A DNA stretch of 64,000 bases from Acanthosepion esculentum (Eukaryota > Mollusca > Cephalopoda > Sepiida > Sepiidae): positions 15,097,997-15,161,996 of the forward strand of contig OZ038498.1 in the NCBI GenBank assembly GCA_964036315.1, given 5' to 3'. How positions within the stretch are numbered: the first letter of the stretch is position 1; each line of letters opens with the position of its first letter. Of the stretch, positions 11,291 through 24,065 are shown piece by piece. The translations under genes were made by a program, and so were the position numbers. The notes beneath the pieces were generated by a model that saw nothing but the letters and a program-made list of their open reading frames with translations, was not told the origin of the DNA and ran no database searches.

Positions 11291-12439
11291 TTTCCCAGAA
11301 ACTGTAACTATGGTCTGCTCAGCATAGTTCCAGTATAATCCACAGGTGAGCTCTGTGGGTGTTGAATAAACACAAATGCACCTGACCAAGCCTCTGCAAT
11401 AGACAGGTATGCTCAAATACAAGTAGCCAGCTATACTACTACTACTATACTGTCAAAATTACATTGTTTGAATCGAGTAGTAGATGGCTTCTACAAACAT
11501 TTGATCTTTTTCTAGCAAGAACATAAGAGATTCTGCCCTTGTAGGTTTAGCATTTATATAACTTCTTGTCATCCAGGTGTTTTGTGTGTGCATATCACAA
11601 GTTCAGCTGGGCTTCTTATTTATATTGGTGCACCCATCAACATATTCTAAGGTTGGATTCTGCACTTGGTATCTTTGAGGTCACCTTCTTGGTCAACACT
11701 CAAGGCACGTAGGTCTTTTTACATTCTGAAGTATATCAAAATACAAAGCTTAGATTGGTATCTCTTAGGATGAACCTAGTATATATTGGGCTCATATTTA
11801 CCACAAGGCAGGATGTGGCACAAGGCCAATTTTTACATGGGGTGATTCCAAGCCTGTCGGCTCAGCCAAAAATTCCATGTAGACCCCACATAGATGAGGT
11901 CGAATTTGTCTACCTCCCCAGATGAGACTCTGCCCATCAACACCTCCCCAGCATGTAGAGGTTTATCCCTTGTTTGCCTATTTAAGATTAGGGGTCTAGT
12001 TCTGTCTTGTAGATTAATTGGCCATGGTTAAATGCAATTGGCAGAAATGCCCAACAAACAGAATTCACAAAGTTTGCAATAAAGAATAACAAAAGAAAGA
12101 AAAGAACAGGGAAAAAATAATATTGAGCAAACGATATATGTAAGGCAAAGCAAGAGTTATAAGGCAAAAAGTAACAAACTAAGAACAATGTTAACAGACA
12201 AAAGGGAATAAGTGACATGCAATTGAAGTGTTCTGACTTCAAGACAGAATAGAACTAAGTCAGATAAGATCAAGAAGTGGCCTATCTTATTGTCTAGTAA
12301 GAAATCCCATCATGCATCTGTATGTTTTGTCTATAAATTTAGGGAGGGGAGATGTATTTATAGTCATTCCAAAGCAGATTGGAGCCAACAGATGGTATTC
12401 TAGCATAGGCTTGACCATTGCAATCTAATGCTGTGACGA
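11291..12439. other. No gene; dispersed repeat fragments
   Basis: About 11740-11790 in reverse matches 40325-40370 (shared GGTTCATCCTAAGAGAT block). About 11815-11835 carries the GTGGCACAAGGCC tail of SINE family 2 in reverse. The rest is unassigned, with short CTA repeats near 11445. Confidence 0.4.
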
Positions 12440-12900
12440 ATTAGTTTTTCAGGTTTCATTTCATATTTAAAGCAACATAGCCAAAGGAAACAAATGTGGC
12501 ATGAGCAAACAAAGTTACACAGAAACTGACTCTTGATATAACTGACAGATTATTAATATGATGAAAACATGAGTTCAGCTTGCCAAAAAATATGAAGTAA
12601 CCTGAAAAACTTTTGTTTAAATAAGTATGGAAAGTCAACATCTTGACTATGTCAATTATTTTCTCCTTTAAGTTACAGGTATTATCCATTTTAGGTGCTG
12701 CTGGTGTTGAAAGTCCTCAGATAATATGGTTCCACTTATTTGGTAGAGTTCTTTGTTTGTGGTTCTGTTGCGCCAGTCTATGAGATTTGATGAAGGATAA
12801 TCATCTTTAAGACCTACAGTGTCCATCAGCTTGGTGCCAATTTTAATTAGTGATCTGAGAAAATGGTTGCATGTTGCTGATAGTTTAGACATTTATGAAT
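12440..12900 (-). pseudogene. LINE ORF2-tail-like remnant, copy 3
   Basis: A reverse-strand frame at 12668-12892 reads through DWRNRTTNKELYQISG and LSEDFQHQQHLKWI, the best-preserved version of the peptide also found at 1.5 and 8.0 kb. The NRTTNKEL...LKWI-x-x-V pattern resembles the post-RT segment of LINE ORF2 (typically followed by a GHV/HVTR motif). The downstream part (about 12440-12660) is frameshifted but colinear with the other copies. Confidence 0.5.
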
Positions 12901-13120
12901 GAGTTGGACTCCACATGAATTTCTAGATTTGACCAAACTATTTAAAACATGACTAGTTTTCAGGTCAACATTTTGGTATTGTAGCATTTTATGGCATTGG
13001 ACAAAAGTACCCCGATCACAATCCATTCTAGGTTCAATTTCCTTATCTTTCATACTAAATTTGTTATAACCAGTCCATACAATGAGGTATTTAAAATGTT
13101 TAGAATTTATCAGTTTCACA

Positions 13121-13543
13121 CAGTGGCAGATCTACTAAGTAACTAATGAGTCTTAAGCTTCAGGGCCCCAAATCCCAGAAGGGCAAGTGAAGCAATTTTT
13201 TTAATGAGTGAATTTTCCAACAAAATCAATTTTTTTTTAAAGTGTTTGTTATTAAAATAAAGCCATTTTATTGATAGAATCATTAGCCAATGAGTTGAAG
13301 TAACTAATTTTTGTCATAGAATATCCTCTGATACCTATTTCATATGGCCTCAAAATTTCCCTGTAATCGGTCAAATTTCAAATTTTTCTTGGGGGCTTGA
13401 AGTGCCTAAACCCCCAGCTGTATGGACTCGCCAGAATCTATTCACAGCCTACATTTTGGCTATTGTATCCTCGGATCTATTGTGAAGGCCCCCCCCCATA
13501 TTTGTTTAAGTTTCATGTCCCCCAAAATGTAGGTCTGCTACTG
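13121..13543. mobile_element. 423-bp hAT-like MITE
   Basis: Ends are CAGTGGCAGATCTACTAA and, in reverse, CAGTAGCAGACCTACATT. Flanking octamers GTTTCACA and ATTCTACA (13113-13120, 13544-13551) share five of eight bases, which would be an aged 8-bp duplication. A run of C near 13490 and CAGGGCCCC near 13160 are subterminal. No transposase is encoded. Confidence 0.65.
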
Positions 13544-13644
13544 ATTCTACATTCTGAATTTTTATGTTGGTTTCAGGATATGTGTCATCCAAAATTCAAG
13601 ATTAATGTTATCCTGTCATCCTGGGTTTGTTGACTGTTTTTTTT

Positions 13645-13936
13645 TTATGGCTTATCAACCCTTTGTAAGTTATTTAAAGCTGAAACATATTCTGGGGGTT
13701 GTAAGAATAATTTTTTTTTTTTTTTTGCAAGTGAACATAACATTGACAATTTTTTGAAGATAACAATGATTTTTTTCAGATATGTGTTACTAATTAACCC
13801 ATAGCTGGTGGAGGAGATGGATTCCTACCTTTCTCAAGGGTATCGCACATAAGTGAATGTAACAAATTCAGTTGGAATTCAAACTTAGTTCTCTGCTTTC
13901 TCAGTCCAATTGGCTATCCATTACACCAGCCACAAT
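13645..13936 (-). mobile_element. 5S-tRNA SINE family, copy B (5' truncated)
   Basis: Read in reverse it has a tRNA-like segment (GGTGTAATGGATAGCC and GTTTGAATTCC), the family body (AGCTATGGGTTAATTAGTAA) and the tail GGTTGATAAGCC plus poly-A. The 5S head is absent. The tail is the T-rich end at 13637-13655. Confidence 0.7.
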
Positions 13937-14049
13937 ATCCTGTCGTCCCGGGGATGATAAAACATCAGTTTGGGATGATTGCTTAGGTTATTTGGAATGA
14001 TGCCAGGAACAAACAAAATTTTTAATTAAAATTCTATTATAGTTATTTT

Positions 14050-14610
14050 ATTTGTCTATATCTCTGATTATGATTACTTGCATTATTTACATTATTCGGA
14101 CTGTTATCCTCATCTTCATTGCCATATTCATAACATTTCAGCCTCTGTATCTCCAAGATGAGGTATTATGATTACTTGCATTATTTGGACTGTTATCCTC
14201 ATCTTCATTGCCATATTCATAATGTTTCCACCTCTATATCTCTGAGATGAGATACTATGATTACTTGCATTATTTACATTATTCGGACTGTTATCCTCAT
14301 CTTCATTGCTATATTCACGACATTTTGGCTGTTGTACGCTCCGACCTTCTCCAGGTGATTGGAATTTCAAACCGAACCCTTTATTTTATTCACCAGGGTA
14401 GATTGATCTAGTTCCACATGCCATGCCTGTTTTGGATGTCTCAGTTATTTCCTTTTAACTCAACTCTCCAAGTTTTGGTTCACTACTTCTGTGGCCTGGT
14501 ATTGAACTCACATCTTTTTGGGTCTAGTCAACAGATCTAACCAATGGAAGAGGCATGGCACGTGAAACTAGAACAATCTACCCCAGTAGACGAAATAATG
14601 GGTTAGGTTC
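14050..14610. repeat. Fold-back repeat family F, copy 2
   Basis: The left arm (about 14095-14435) contains three tandem versions of a block ATTATTCGGACTGTTATCCT, plus the sequence that elsewhere encodes GRSVQRPKR. The right arm (about 14550-14605) is the inverted repeat of 14380-14430. The spacer holds TATTGAACTCACATC, a reversed B-box-like motif. The head-to-head layout matches copies at 2.4 and 53.1 kb. Confidence 0.7.
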
Positions 14611-15117
14611 CTTAGGATAGAATAATTTTACAACTTTGTTACAAAGTTTGTGATAACAGGCATCGCTAACTTGACAATTAAATTTGCTTTTAAGAAACTA
14701 ATCACTGATAATTTACAACTTACTTTATTATTTAAGTATAACATTTTAAAAAAAAATTAAATTGGTATTTTATGTCAATATAAAAGAGCATTTCAAATGT
14801 TTTTATGGTATGAAAAATCTTTTTTTTTTCTTTTTTAGGATCAAGAATTCCGGTTGTAGCTAATACATAGAATGGAAACAAAGAAATATCTGAAAGAAAA
14901 ATTTTTTTTTGGTGGTGAAGAGGTACTTTTAGTTTCTTTACTATGGGACTTTGGAATCTTTCTAATTATAAAAGTAAAACTTAGTCCTTTTGAGAAACAA
15001 TGAAAATTGGTTAAATGTTAATTTAACCAAAAAAAAAAAGAGTGCACTGTACTGCATTTATGTATGCATTTATTGTAACCAAAATGTGTGTGTACTATAC
15101 AGCAGTGTTGTAAAAAT
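14611..15117. other. AT-rich DNA, nothing recognised
   Basis: Long A and T runs and no recognisable element or reading frame. Confidence 0.5.
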
Positions 15118-15135
15118 AGATTGATGAACAGGCTG

Positions 15136-15171
<36 letters not shown>

Positions 15172-15222
15172 GAATGGATGAACAGGCTTAGATAGATAGA
15201 TAGATGAATGAATGAACAGGTT

Positions 15223-15255
<33 letters not shown>

Positions 15256-15318
15256 GAATGAATGAACAGGTTTAGATAGATAGATAGATAGATAGATAGA
15301 TGAATGAATGAACAGGTT

Positions 15319-15355
<37 letters not shown>

Positions 15356-15397
15356 GAATGAATGAACAGGTTTAGATAGATAGATAGATAGTTAGAT

Positions 15398-15440
<43 letters not shown>

Positions 15441-15521
15441 GAATGAATGAACAGGTTTAGATAGATAGATAGATGAATGAATGAACAGGTTTAGATAGAT
15501 AGATGAATGAATGAACAGGCT

Positions 15522-15578
<57 letters not shown>

Positions 15579-15591
15579 GAATGAACAGGCT

Positions 15592-15652
<61 letters not shown>

Positions 15653-15718
15653 GAATGAACAGGCTTAGATAGATAGTAAGGCTGAGAGGTAGATAGACGA
15701 ACAGGCTGAGATAGATTG
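15118..15718. repeat. GATA-based minisatellite array 3
   Basis: GATA runs of variable length (up to about 14 units) are separated by GATGAATGAATGAACAGG with TTTA or CTTA following. The edges carry GAACAGGCTGAGATA, the closest match to the spacers of arrays 1 and 2. The open reverse-strand frame is repeat-driven, not a gene. Confidence 0.95.
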
Positions 15719-17930
15719 TATGTCATGCTTTCACGTCCTAACCGCTCTTCTTTAAGAAATGCTAATACACACACACACACACACACACACATACACAAAA
15801 TTATATATATGGATATTATTGATACTAGTTTATATAAGTGGAACAGACAACTCAAAACGGGACAGTCCCGGCCAAACGGGGACGTTGGGTAAGGCTAAAA
15901 AAACAATTTTATTACTGTGCCGAAACACATGAATAAAATCCCCATTTTTAAGCATGGGACTGAAGATGTGCTTGGTTGGTCACGTGATCAAGCCACTTCA
16001 AAAAGTACCTAGGTACTGTGTACTGATTGAAGAAGAAGCACGTTTTATTTTTAAACTTTTTTACACTCACAATTTGTTTGTCTTTAGGGAGTTCGTTTAA
16101 TAATATTTTTTTTAGAATAAGAGAAATCAGGTGGAACTCATATTTTTTTCAGCGGTTTACAAAGTATAGACTGATAGACATTGTGTTAGAGTTAATTTGT
16201 TGATATGGTGGTCACATGTCTAACTCTAAAAATAAATATTAATTAAATAATCACATATAGAGTAGACTCTCTCTATATCGGTACATGAAATGTAAACGAA
16301 ATATTCTCTCTACTAGTCTCTAGTATTTCGTTTATTTTTCTTTATCATTTTTCCCCATTTCCGTGGGTTTTCATTTTTTTTTTTTTTAAATGGGGTGCAA
16401 AATAATTATTTATTAGCAGAAAACGTGTCAAAAACAAAAAGGATATTCCTTGTAATATGAGGCATGGTAAAAAAAACGTCGATGCCTAATGTTAGTTTCG
16501 GTGTGCTCCACTTTAAGGGGTACATACCGAGGCTCTTTTGGTAAAGATGTTGATTCTTTTTTATTTAGAATTTATTTATGCTTGCATACATTGCTGGTTA
16601 ATTCATGCCAACGAGCGGGAAAATAGTTTTGTTTTTTGTTGTTTTTTTTCATCTTATTTTGCTCACACAAGAAGCGTATTTCCACTTCTTGAATCAGTGA
16701 ATTTTATTTTTATAAATATTTGTAAATTTTGCGCTATCAATGAAATTATTCTTTCTTTGTTTAATCAAGTAGAAAGAGAGTGTGTGCTTCTCTTTTTATA
16801 ATCAATGGTTTTAAAAAGTTAATACTTTGATCGTTAAAAAATAAAAATAGATTATTGTGTAATTGTGTAAAAATTACACACAAAAATGAAAAAAGTTTTA
16901 AATTCATCTTGGTTGCCAAAACTTTTTTGACAATATATTTTTCTTTCTTCCTTAGAAAATAAAAGTACTAAATTAAAATGGAGATTCTTTTAAATTTTAA
17001 ATATATATATTTAAAGATTTTGAAGGATTTATTAACAAGAAAATATTTCATGTTTTAGTTTTAAGTTGAGCATATTTTTCTTCTTTTTTTTATTGTGGTT
17101 CATATTTAATTTGAAGGAGAATTTCAAAATCTATCACAACACTGTTCTGTCCTATAAAAAAATCTCAAAGGTTAATTTCAGATTATTAAAAAAAAAAAAA
17201 AGAAGGTAAACCTCAAAGTAAATGTCAATATTACACAGTTATTTAGACTAAAAAAGCTAAAACAAAAATTAATAATAATAATTTTTAAAAAAACTGGGGC
17301 CTACTTCAGTTTTAGCGGTTGAAAAAAAACTATTTTTAAGTCCGGGAGAAAATAAAAACCTTTAAAATTTAATTTGCATTAAGAAAACATTAATAATGTG
17401 TATTATTGTTTATGGATATCTCTGGTAAATGATTTTGAATGGGAAATAAACAAAATAAACAATTGCTAAGAAAAACACAAAATTGCTATGTGCTTCTAAG
17501 TAGTGCACGGTATCAGGAAGAAGAAACCGGGTAAATGTCTATAGGACGGGAAGTTGTGATGTCCCTAGTAAAAGTAAAGTGTATCTCTTCTTCTTAAGCT
17601 ATGTCAATAATATATCAAGGCCTCCCGCATCTCCGATATGCCGTGGAAAAGCCAGTATACGGGCCACAAAAGACTGACAGGAGTCTAGGAACCCCAAGAC
17701 AAAAACATATTCATTTTGGATCGATTTAAAAAGCTTAAATTTCTTTTTAGTTAGCAACTATTTTTAATTGAACTCTAGAGAATTATCTTTTTTTTTTTTT
17801 CAAAATGAGAAGCGGGAAGAAAAAATGCACCCCCCCCCCCCAAAGGTTGTCTCAAAAATCAAAATTACGCTTAAAAATAAAATTTATATTTTATAGGTAA
17901 TTTCCAATTAAGACGCAAACTCGTACAGTT

Positions 17931-17937
<7 letters not shown>
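15719..17937. other. AT-rich DNA without a recognised gene
   Basis: A CA microsatellite sits at 15766-15794. Near 15858-15890 a CGGGACAGTCCCGGCCAAAC stretch is GC-rich for the region and has a short palindrome (CGGGACAGTCCCG). An 18-base block CTTGGTTGGTCACGTGAT at about 15971 recurs at about 55720. A C run lies at 17829-17840. Otherwise I see nothing to annotate. Confidence 0.5.
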
Positions 17938-17970
<33 letters not shown>

Positions 17971-17973
17971 TAT

Positions 17974-18014
<41 letters not shown>

Positions 18015-18032
18015 GATATAGAGAGAGAGACA
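17938..18032. repeat. Compound TA / GATA / GA microsatellite
   Basis: TA repeats pass into GATA repeats and then GA repeats in one continuous tract. Confidence 0.95.
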
Positions 18033-19501
18033 ATATAAACTAAAAAAAACTTAAAATCTGTATGTCCTGTGTGCATCTGTATCTAAAAGTTCAAGCATGT
18101 AATTGTAATTTAAACAAATTGTTACTTACAATATTGTTCTTTTACTTTTTTTACGATACGTAGAATTAAAATATTTTTAAAAGATTAAATTAACATGAGT
18201 TAATAAAAGAAACAAGCTATTCCTAGTCTGACACAAGGCACAGATTCGCAAGTAATTACTAAAAAAATAATGTATGAAATGTACAAAAATTTAAAAAAAT
18301 GATTTACACTTCACAAGTCATAGAAAAAATATGACCAGAATGAAATTATTGTTGTTCTTAACTTAGAAATTGAAAGGAAATTTATTATTATTATTATTAT
18401 TATTATTTATCGATTTTGATGGTTGGTTTTTAAAAGTATTTTTATAATAATTCTTCATTTTTGGTAGAATAGTTTTATTTCATATTCATCATAAATTTAA
18501 AATATTTCAAGGGTTAATTAAATATTTACAAAAAAAATTTACATTAGATTTTTAAAAAATAAATAAATAAACGTTTAATTACAGAAAAACTAAAATAAAA
18601 ATAACAATATAGAACCCGTGGTGTGTAAAAGCAATTGTAGTGATGATGATGATGATGATGATGATGGCGTGGTTTTTCAGCTTGAGGCAATGAACAAAAT
18701 TTATTTAAATTAAATTAATTGAAAATTTGTTTATTTTTTTTATAATTATTATTTACATATATTTTTAAATTTTTGTAAAATCTCATGGAATTGGTTAACT
18801 TTTTTCTTTCTATTTCTCATTAACGCTCTCTCCTTTTCTCTTTTTCTTTCTCTCTTTTGTCCTCTCTCTCTTTCTCTCTGTACTTCTTTTAAAAATATTT
18901 TCATGAGACAATGTTTTTTAAAGCATTTAAATATTGACTTCTTTTATGTGCCAGACGGAAGATGTGGGAATTGACACAATAACAACAATAACGAAAAATA
19001 TAATTAAAAAATGAAACCGGGATATATTGGCATATAAATTGTATAATAGTAGTGTTTTAAAGTCAGTGCTTATTGAGATAGATAGAAGAAGCTAGAGAAG
19101 AGTGAACTGTGAACAATTCTATTTACAACAACGACGACTATCCAGGAACATGACAATTCTCCCGTTTTCTCTCTCCCGGTTTCTTTGTGCAGGACACGGG
19201 AATAAAGTAGGTATCAATGAAATAAGGACATAGCATTTACATGAAATTATTGCAAATATGAAGACAGAAAAAAAAACACACACCAAAGATAAAGAGAAAG
19301 AAAAAAAAGTACTAGTGATTTTTTTTTCTTTCTTTTTTTTTTTTTTTTTTCTGATTTTTACTTACCTTGGGCCCGAAGTCCGTGCAGCAGTGGATAAAAT
19401 AAATTTTCAAAGCTCCAAGATTAACTTAATATTTTTTAAGTTGTATGATTTCTTGAATACGCTTCTTCTTCATCTCTTACTCACTCTATCTCTCTTTTGT
19501 A

Positions 19502-19532
<31 letters not shown>

Positions 19533-22500
19533 TTATCTTTCTCTCCAAGCTCAAATACTTTTTTTTAGCTTTTTACGGGTCACTGAATAATAGTGGGAGA
19601 GAGGAGAGAGGGAAATAAAAGAAAAAAATGAATTTAAATGACCACTCCTTCCCAGGTTAAATGGCTCAGTGGACTGGACGGGACATGGATTTGTTGATGG
19701 ATGGATAAATGAATGGATGGATGGATAAATCATGGGATAGGTGAGAGAGTGGACCAGCCGGGCAGGTCTAAACCTCCCCTACAAGTACTGTTTAATGTTG
19801 ACTGGGTGTTTTTGCGGCTTTCACATCAGTGTCGGGAGTGGCCTCCTCCTCTAAATTCTTCTTCTCCCCCTCTTCCTCCTCTCCCTTTACTTGACTTTTT
19901 TTCCTCCGTCCCAGGGAAAAAAAATGATTACATCTCTCTCTCTCTCCCCCTCGTTGGACCGAATGAAAGAGAGTGAAATATTGTCGATCCTGGTAAAGGG
20001 TCCGATAAAGCTGCAGTAGCAGTAGTAGTAATAGCTGTAGTAGTAGTTGTGTAGTTGTGAGAGTGAAGAGAGAGGAAACGATTTAGAACACTAAGCAATG
20101 ATGATGACGATGATGTTATTGTTGATGGTGATGATGATTTGTGTTATTTTGTCTGGAGAGAAACGAAAGCGATAAGAATGGGAAGATGATTGATACACCC
20201 ATAAAACAAACAGAGATACAGTTGCATGCACACGCACCCACATATACAAACACACGTGTGCACCTGCAAACAAAAAATAAATAGGATAAAGAGAGAGAGG
20301 AAGAGAGAGATGGTAAAAAATACTTATCTTAAGAAGAGAGAGTCGCCAACTGTCTCTTTCTTTATTTTTTTTAGAGAGATATTGATGAAAGTATGCTGAA
20401 AAATTCGCGGCCTGAACCACTTCCAAATCTAAGTAACAAAAAATGACCAAACATTCAAAATTTCTGGTGATGATTTCCAAGCCGGGCCAATAATTTCTCA
20501 GCATATTTAATTAATTTACGTACTTGCCTATTTTCTTCTGATAAAAGCACACACGCACACATACACACACATACACAGGTATCTCCAAAGAAAAGCGATA
20601 CTTAGGGTTTAAAAAATAAAATCCTTTTTTTTTTTTAGATAAAATAATCTTTCTTAAAAAGCTTTTATTTTATTTTTAATTTCAAGTTAATTAAGTAAAT
20701 TTAATTTCCGATGAACAAAATATTTTTTTCTGTATTTCAAAACGAATTTAAATTGATTGGAATAATGATTTTTTATTTAAAACAATTTTTTTTTTTGGTG
20801 GGGGGGGTCGTTAAAAATGGCAAAATTCGTTCAAATCTGTCAGCACGACGTAATTCTCTTTATTAAAAAAAAGCTTTTATAAAAAAAAACACTTTCAAAA
20901 ATTAAAAAATGTACTTTCTGAAACTTTTTTTGAGGAAGATTAGTTGATTTTTATTTTAAAGTTTAATTAATTTCAATTTAAATAAATATTAGGTTTAGTT
21001 TAAAATATCAGGAAAGAAAAGCATTTTAAACACTGAGGTGGGTGTTTTTATGAGGTGTTGACAAATCTTGATAAGCTTAGGAGGCGATATGTAATTGTAT
21101 GTAATTGTATAGTACATTGTATGTATGTAGGGCACCTTTTTTAATTAAGTTTTCTTGATTGCGCACGCTGGTAGACGAAACAAATATTGTTTAGTGTTTT
21201 TACGTAAAAATATAAACTTTTAGTGTTAACGGAACGTCTACTCAAATACGGGTATCCTGATCCACTAAAACTACTTTAACGTTTGAATTTAATGTTTATA
21301 AAACTTTTTAAAAGTAAAAAAAAAATGTTTTTTGAACCAACCACAATTGATCCAAATAAATAATCTGTAAAGTCAACCGATAAGGTCTGTTTCATTTTTT
21401 GAAATTTTGTTTTGCCAATTTTCAAATAAGCTTCTGCTGGGGGGGGGGGGGGGGGGGCGTGTAGTACATTTTTCTCCAGAAAAAATATACAAATAAGCAA
21501 AAGAAAGAGAAAGAAAGAAAGAATAATAAGAAGTGGGGGGGGAATGAGGACGAGAAGAGAAAAAAATAATAATTAAGTGGGGGGTGGGGTGGAGAGAAAA
21601 AATAAGATGTTAAGAAAAAAGGATCTTTTCTTATCTGTAAAAAATTCACCCCAAATAAATGTAAAGTTATTTATCGCAAATACCAATTTTTACCCTAAGA
21701 AATTAATTAATGTTAAAATCAAAGTTTGTTTTTTTTTTTTTTATTAATTTTTTGGCACTGTTTTGAAATAATAAATTTTAAATCAAAATTTGTTTTTTTA
21801 GCTTGCCTCGCAACAATTCCAAACTCTTAGAATGAAAAATTACCAAAATATAAGGCAGTTATTCACATTTTTGTAAATGCGGAAGATATTCGAGGTACTT
21901 ATAAGGATTTTTTTACAATTAAAAAAAAAAAAAAAAAATCTGTTTTTGGCATGTTTGTCGGAGTGAGCACGAATACGGACCCTATAATAATAGCGCACCG
22001 GAATCATCCACAATCGGGCCGATCTTTACGACCGGAGTCTAAGATGGAAGGGCCTCGCTCTGTGAGAATTTGCTGTGAATTTTAGTAAATGTAAATTCTT
22101 TTTATTTGAGGGTGAATTAATAGAAAAGAAAGATCCAGAAAAAGAAAACAATACAAGATAAGAAGATGAAAACAAAAGAACAAAATAAACGGTAGTTAGT
22201 GATGAAGGTTAAAAAAAATCAAGCAGGCCTTTTCCCCACTTCGCCAAGTAGCACAATATAAAATCTTCCTATTCCTATTTTTCTTATGGCACGTCCTTGT
22301 GTCGCGCGTACTTAAAACTTAAAAAAAGTAACATGAAGTAGAGAACTGCCTCATAGCTGAGATAATCGGTTACATCCACCAATGCTGAGAGATTACTAAA
22401 AAAATCTAAAACCCCGGGTGTCTGCATGATTTTAAAAACAGGCAAATTCTTTCCATTTTGAAAATTAGCGCTACATAATCTTCTTACATAGAATATTTTC

Positions 22501-22649
22501 CTACTTCGTTCTCTAAGCTAAGAACTTTATTATTATTAAATAATAATTATCATAAAAGATGGCTAAAATTACGGTTGCTTGTTTAATTTAATTTTACAGT
22601 ATCATTTCATTTATTAAAAAAGTAATTATCAATTAGCCCTGCCTCATTA
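18033..22649. other. Mostly unique AT-rich DNA with microsatellites
   Basis: Microsatellites include TTA (18380-18410), GAT (18640-18667), CT-rich tracts (19440-19530), GATG-like runs (19695-19730) and a G run (21439-21457). The 19130-20080 part is less AT-rich. A strong reverse-strand splice-donor-like AAGGTAAGTAAA occurs at about 19360-19371, and a plus-strand acceptor-like tract with a short open frame at about 20360-20444. These could mark exons of an undetected gene, but I cannot assign any product. Confidence 0.45.
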
Positions 22650-22682
22650 TACTAGCTAAGCTACCCGGCGTTGCCCGTGTAA
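22650..22682 (-). mobile_element. Helitron-like 3' terminus
   Basis: Read in reverse the sequence is GGGCAACGCCGGGTAGCTTA followed by GCTAGTA. A GC-rich short palindromic stretch just before CTAG, with T following, is the pattern of a Helitron 3' end (hairpin then CTRR, inserted before T). A related end is at 32165-32192. No Rep/helicase coding is seen and the 5' end was not located, so this is a tentative call. Confidence 0.35.
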
Positions 22683-23131
22683 CTTTTAATATCAGCAACA
22701 ATAATAACAAAATGATTGACGTATTTTGCAACACTTAGAAAAGAGCACGATTTAAGGAAAGAAAAAGCTTTCTTGGATTGTTGAGAGAACATTCTTTGAA
22801 GTGCCTCGTGCTGGTTAGAAGCCGATACTATAATTGACGAGTAATTTTACACTAGCGAGTACTTCAACGCCGATCGCGAGGAACCGAAACGAAACCTTTC
22901 ACATGACTTCAGGCACTCTTCTCTGATTAGTTTAATTTTTCTCTGCATTTTATATCAAAAGGAATTTCGTGTACTTTCTTTCTTCTTCTAGGTTAACCGG
23001 CTAATTTCTGTGAAGGCAAGGTTTTCATTGGTCCAAAGCGAATTTCTCATAGGTTCGCGAACTTCTTTCCTCCTCCTTCTCGGTTCACTAGTTAATGTAT
23101 GTGAAAGGCAAAATCTCACATAGGCTCGCAA

Positions 23132-23201
<70 letters not shown>

Positions 23202-23554
23202 CTCTTCTTCTTCTTTCCTCCGAATCTGAAGAGAGTGAGTGAAGGGAGTTATTATTCACTACAAGCCCTCGATTTCACCAAAAAAGTTCCCGATAGACTC
23301 AACGCCTTAAAAAAAATACAAGTGCAGTTCACACCTTACGAAGAGCTTTATCTATGTAAAATGTGTGTGATCTTAGTTTGTCTTCTTTTTTTTCCACAAA
23401 AAAGATCAGTGAAAAATGTCATGATGCTATTTCTAACCATAGGTCTCTGGTTGGGACCCGGAAGGAAATGAGTATACGACAGAAATCAAAGGAAATAATA
23501 AAATAATAATTATTATAACCTAACAATATTAATTACAATTTAATTTGGCTTACG
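22683..23554. other. Low-complexity region with a long ATT microsatellite
   Basis: An ATT/TTA trinucleotide tract runs about 23132-23200. Two related blocks (around 23000-23050 and 23080-23130, sharing a GTGAA-GGCAA and AGGTTCGCGAA/AGGCTCGCAAA pattern) precede it. A 78-codon open stretch after the tract has no recognisable domain and lacks a true ATG start. Confidence 0.45.
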
Positions 23555-23735
23555 GCCATATCAAGTTGAAACACCGGTTCCGGTACGATCACCGAAGCTA
23601 AGCAACGTCGATTCTGGTCAGCCCCTAAATAGTTGACCGCTTGGGAATACCAGGTAGTGTAAGAAGCTTGAATGTGCGGATAATGGTTCATAATTGTTCA
23701 TCAGAGGGCCGGTTCATACCCTCCTCGGTCTTTTG
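23555..23735 (+). mobile_element. 5S-headed SINE, copy E
   Basis: About 23555-23665 is the clearest 5S rRNA relative in the window. It shows TACGGCCATATCAAGTTGAA, then CCGATCACCGAAGCTAAG-type and GACCGCTTGGGAATACCAGG blocks in 5S order, including the internal A-box, intermediate element and C-box region. The tRNA-like part is present only as GAATGTGCGGATAATGGTTC and then stops. Loss of 5S 3' pairing and the SINE-type continuation argue against a working 5S gene. Confidence 0.85.
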
Positions 23736-24065
23736 GACAGGAGTAGGGGTCTATCCCTCGTCTCATGTTTAGCATTGCGTCTTTGATTCCTTTTAAAGTC
23801 TACTTCAACTGTATACTGCTAACATCTCCGCTTAAACTCAGACATTTTGATTACTATTTTTTTTCTTCTCTCAATAGTAGTAGATATGTTCGCATATCGT
23901 CCGGTCTCTTGAACAGGAACAAAGGTTTATCTTTGTTTCTTATTTAGGATTGAGTTTCCGGTTCCTTCTAAAATTTATTTCATTCTCCTTCATTCCCAGC
24001 AGCCACTTATGTCTAAGTGTCATTACCGCTTTGCTTAGAGTGAACTGATTTAATATTTCTTTTTT
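23736..24065 (+). mobile_element. LINE-A 3' UTR fragments (two in tandem)
   Basis: GGTCTATCCCTCGTCTCATG and AGGTTTATCTTTGTTTCTTA start two related blocks. The second ends in GTGTCATTACCGCTTTGCTT and GAGTGAACTGATTTAATA, the LINE-A 3' end. The second block is repeated in inverted orientation at 24562-24745. Confidence 0.65.

Noticed and set aside
1..15718. CRISPR-like array in the spaced repeats
   Set aside because: Spacers are themselves repeated and the DNA is eukaryotic; these are minisatellites.
23555..23665. Functional 5S rRNA gene
   Set aside because: Strong 5S similarity but ends do not pair, and the sequence continues into the SINE's tRNA-like part like the other copies.
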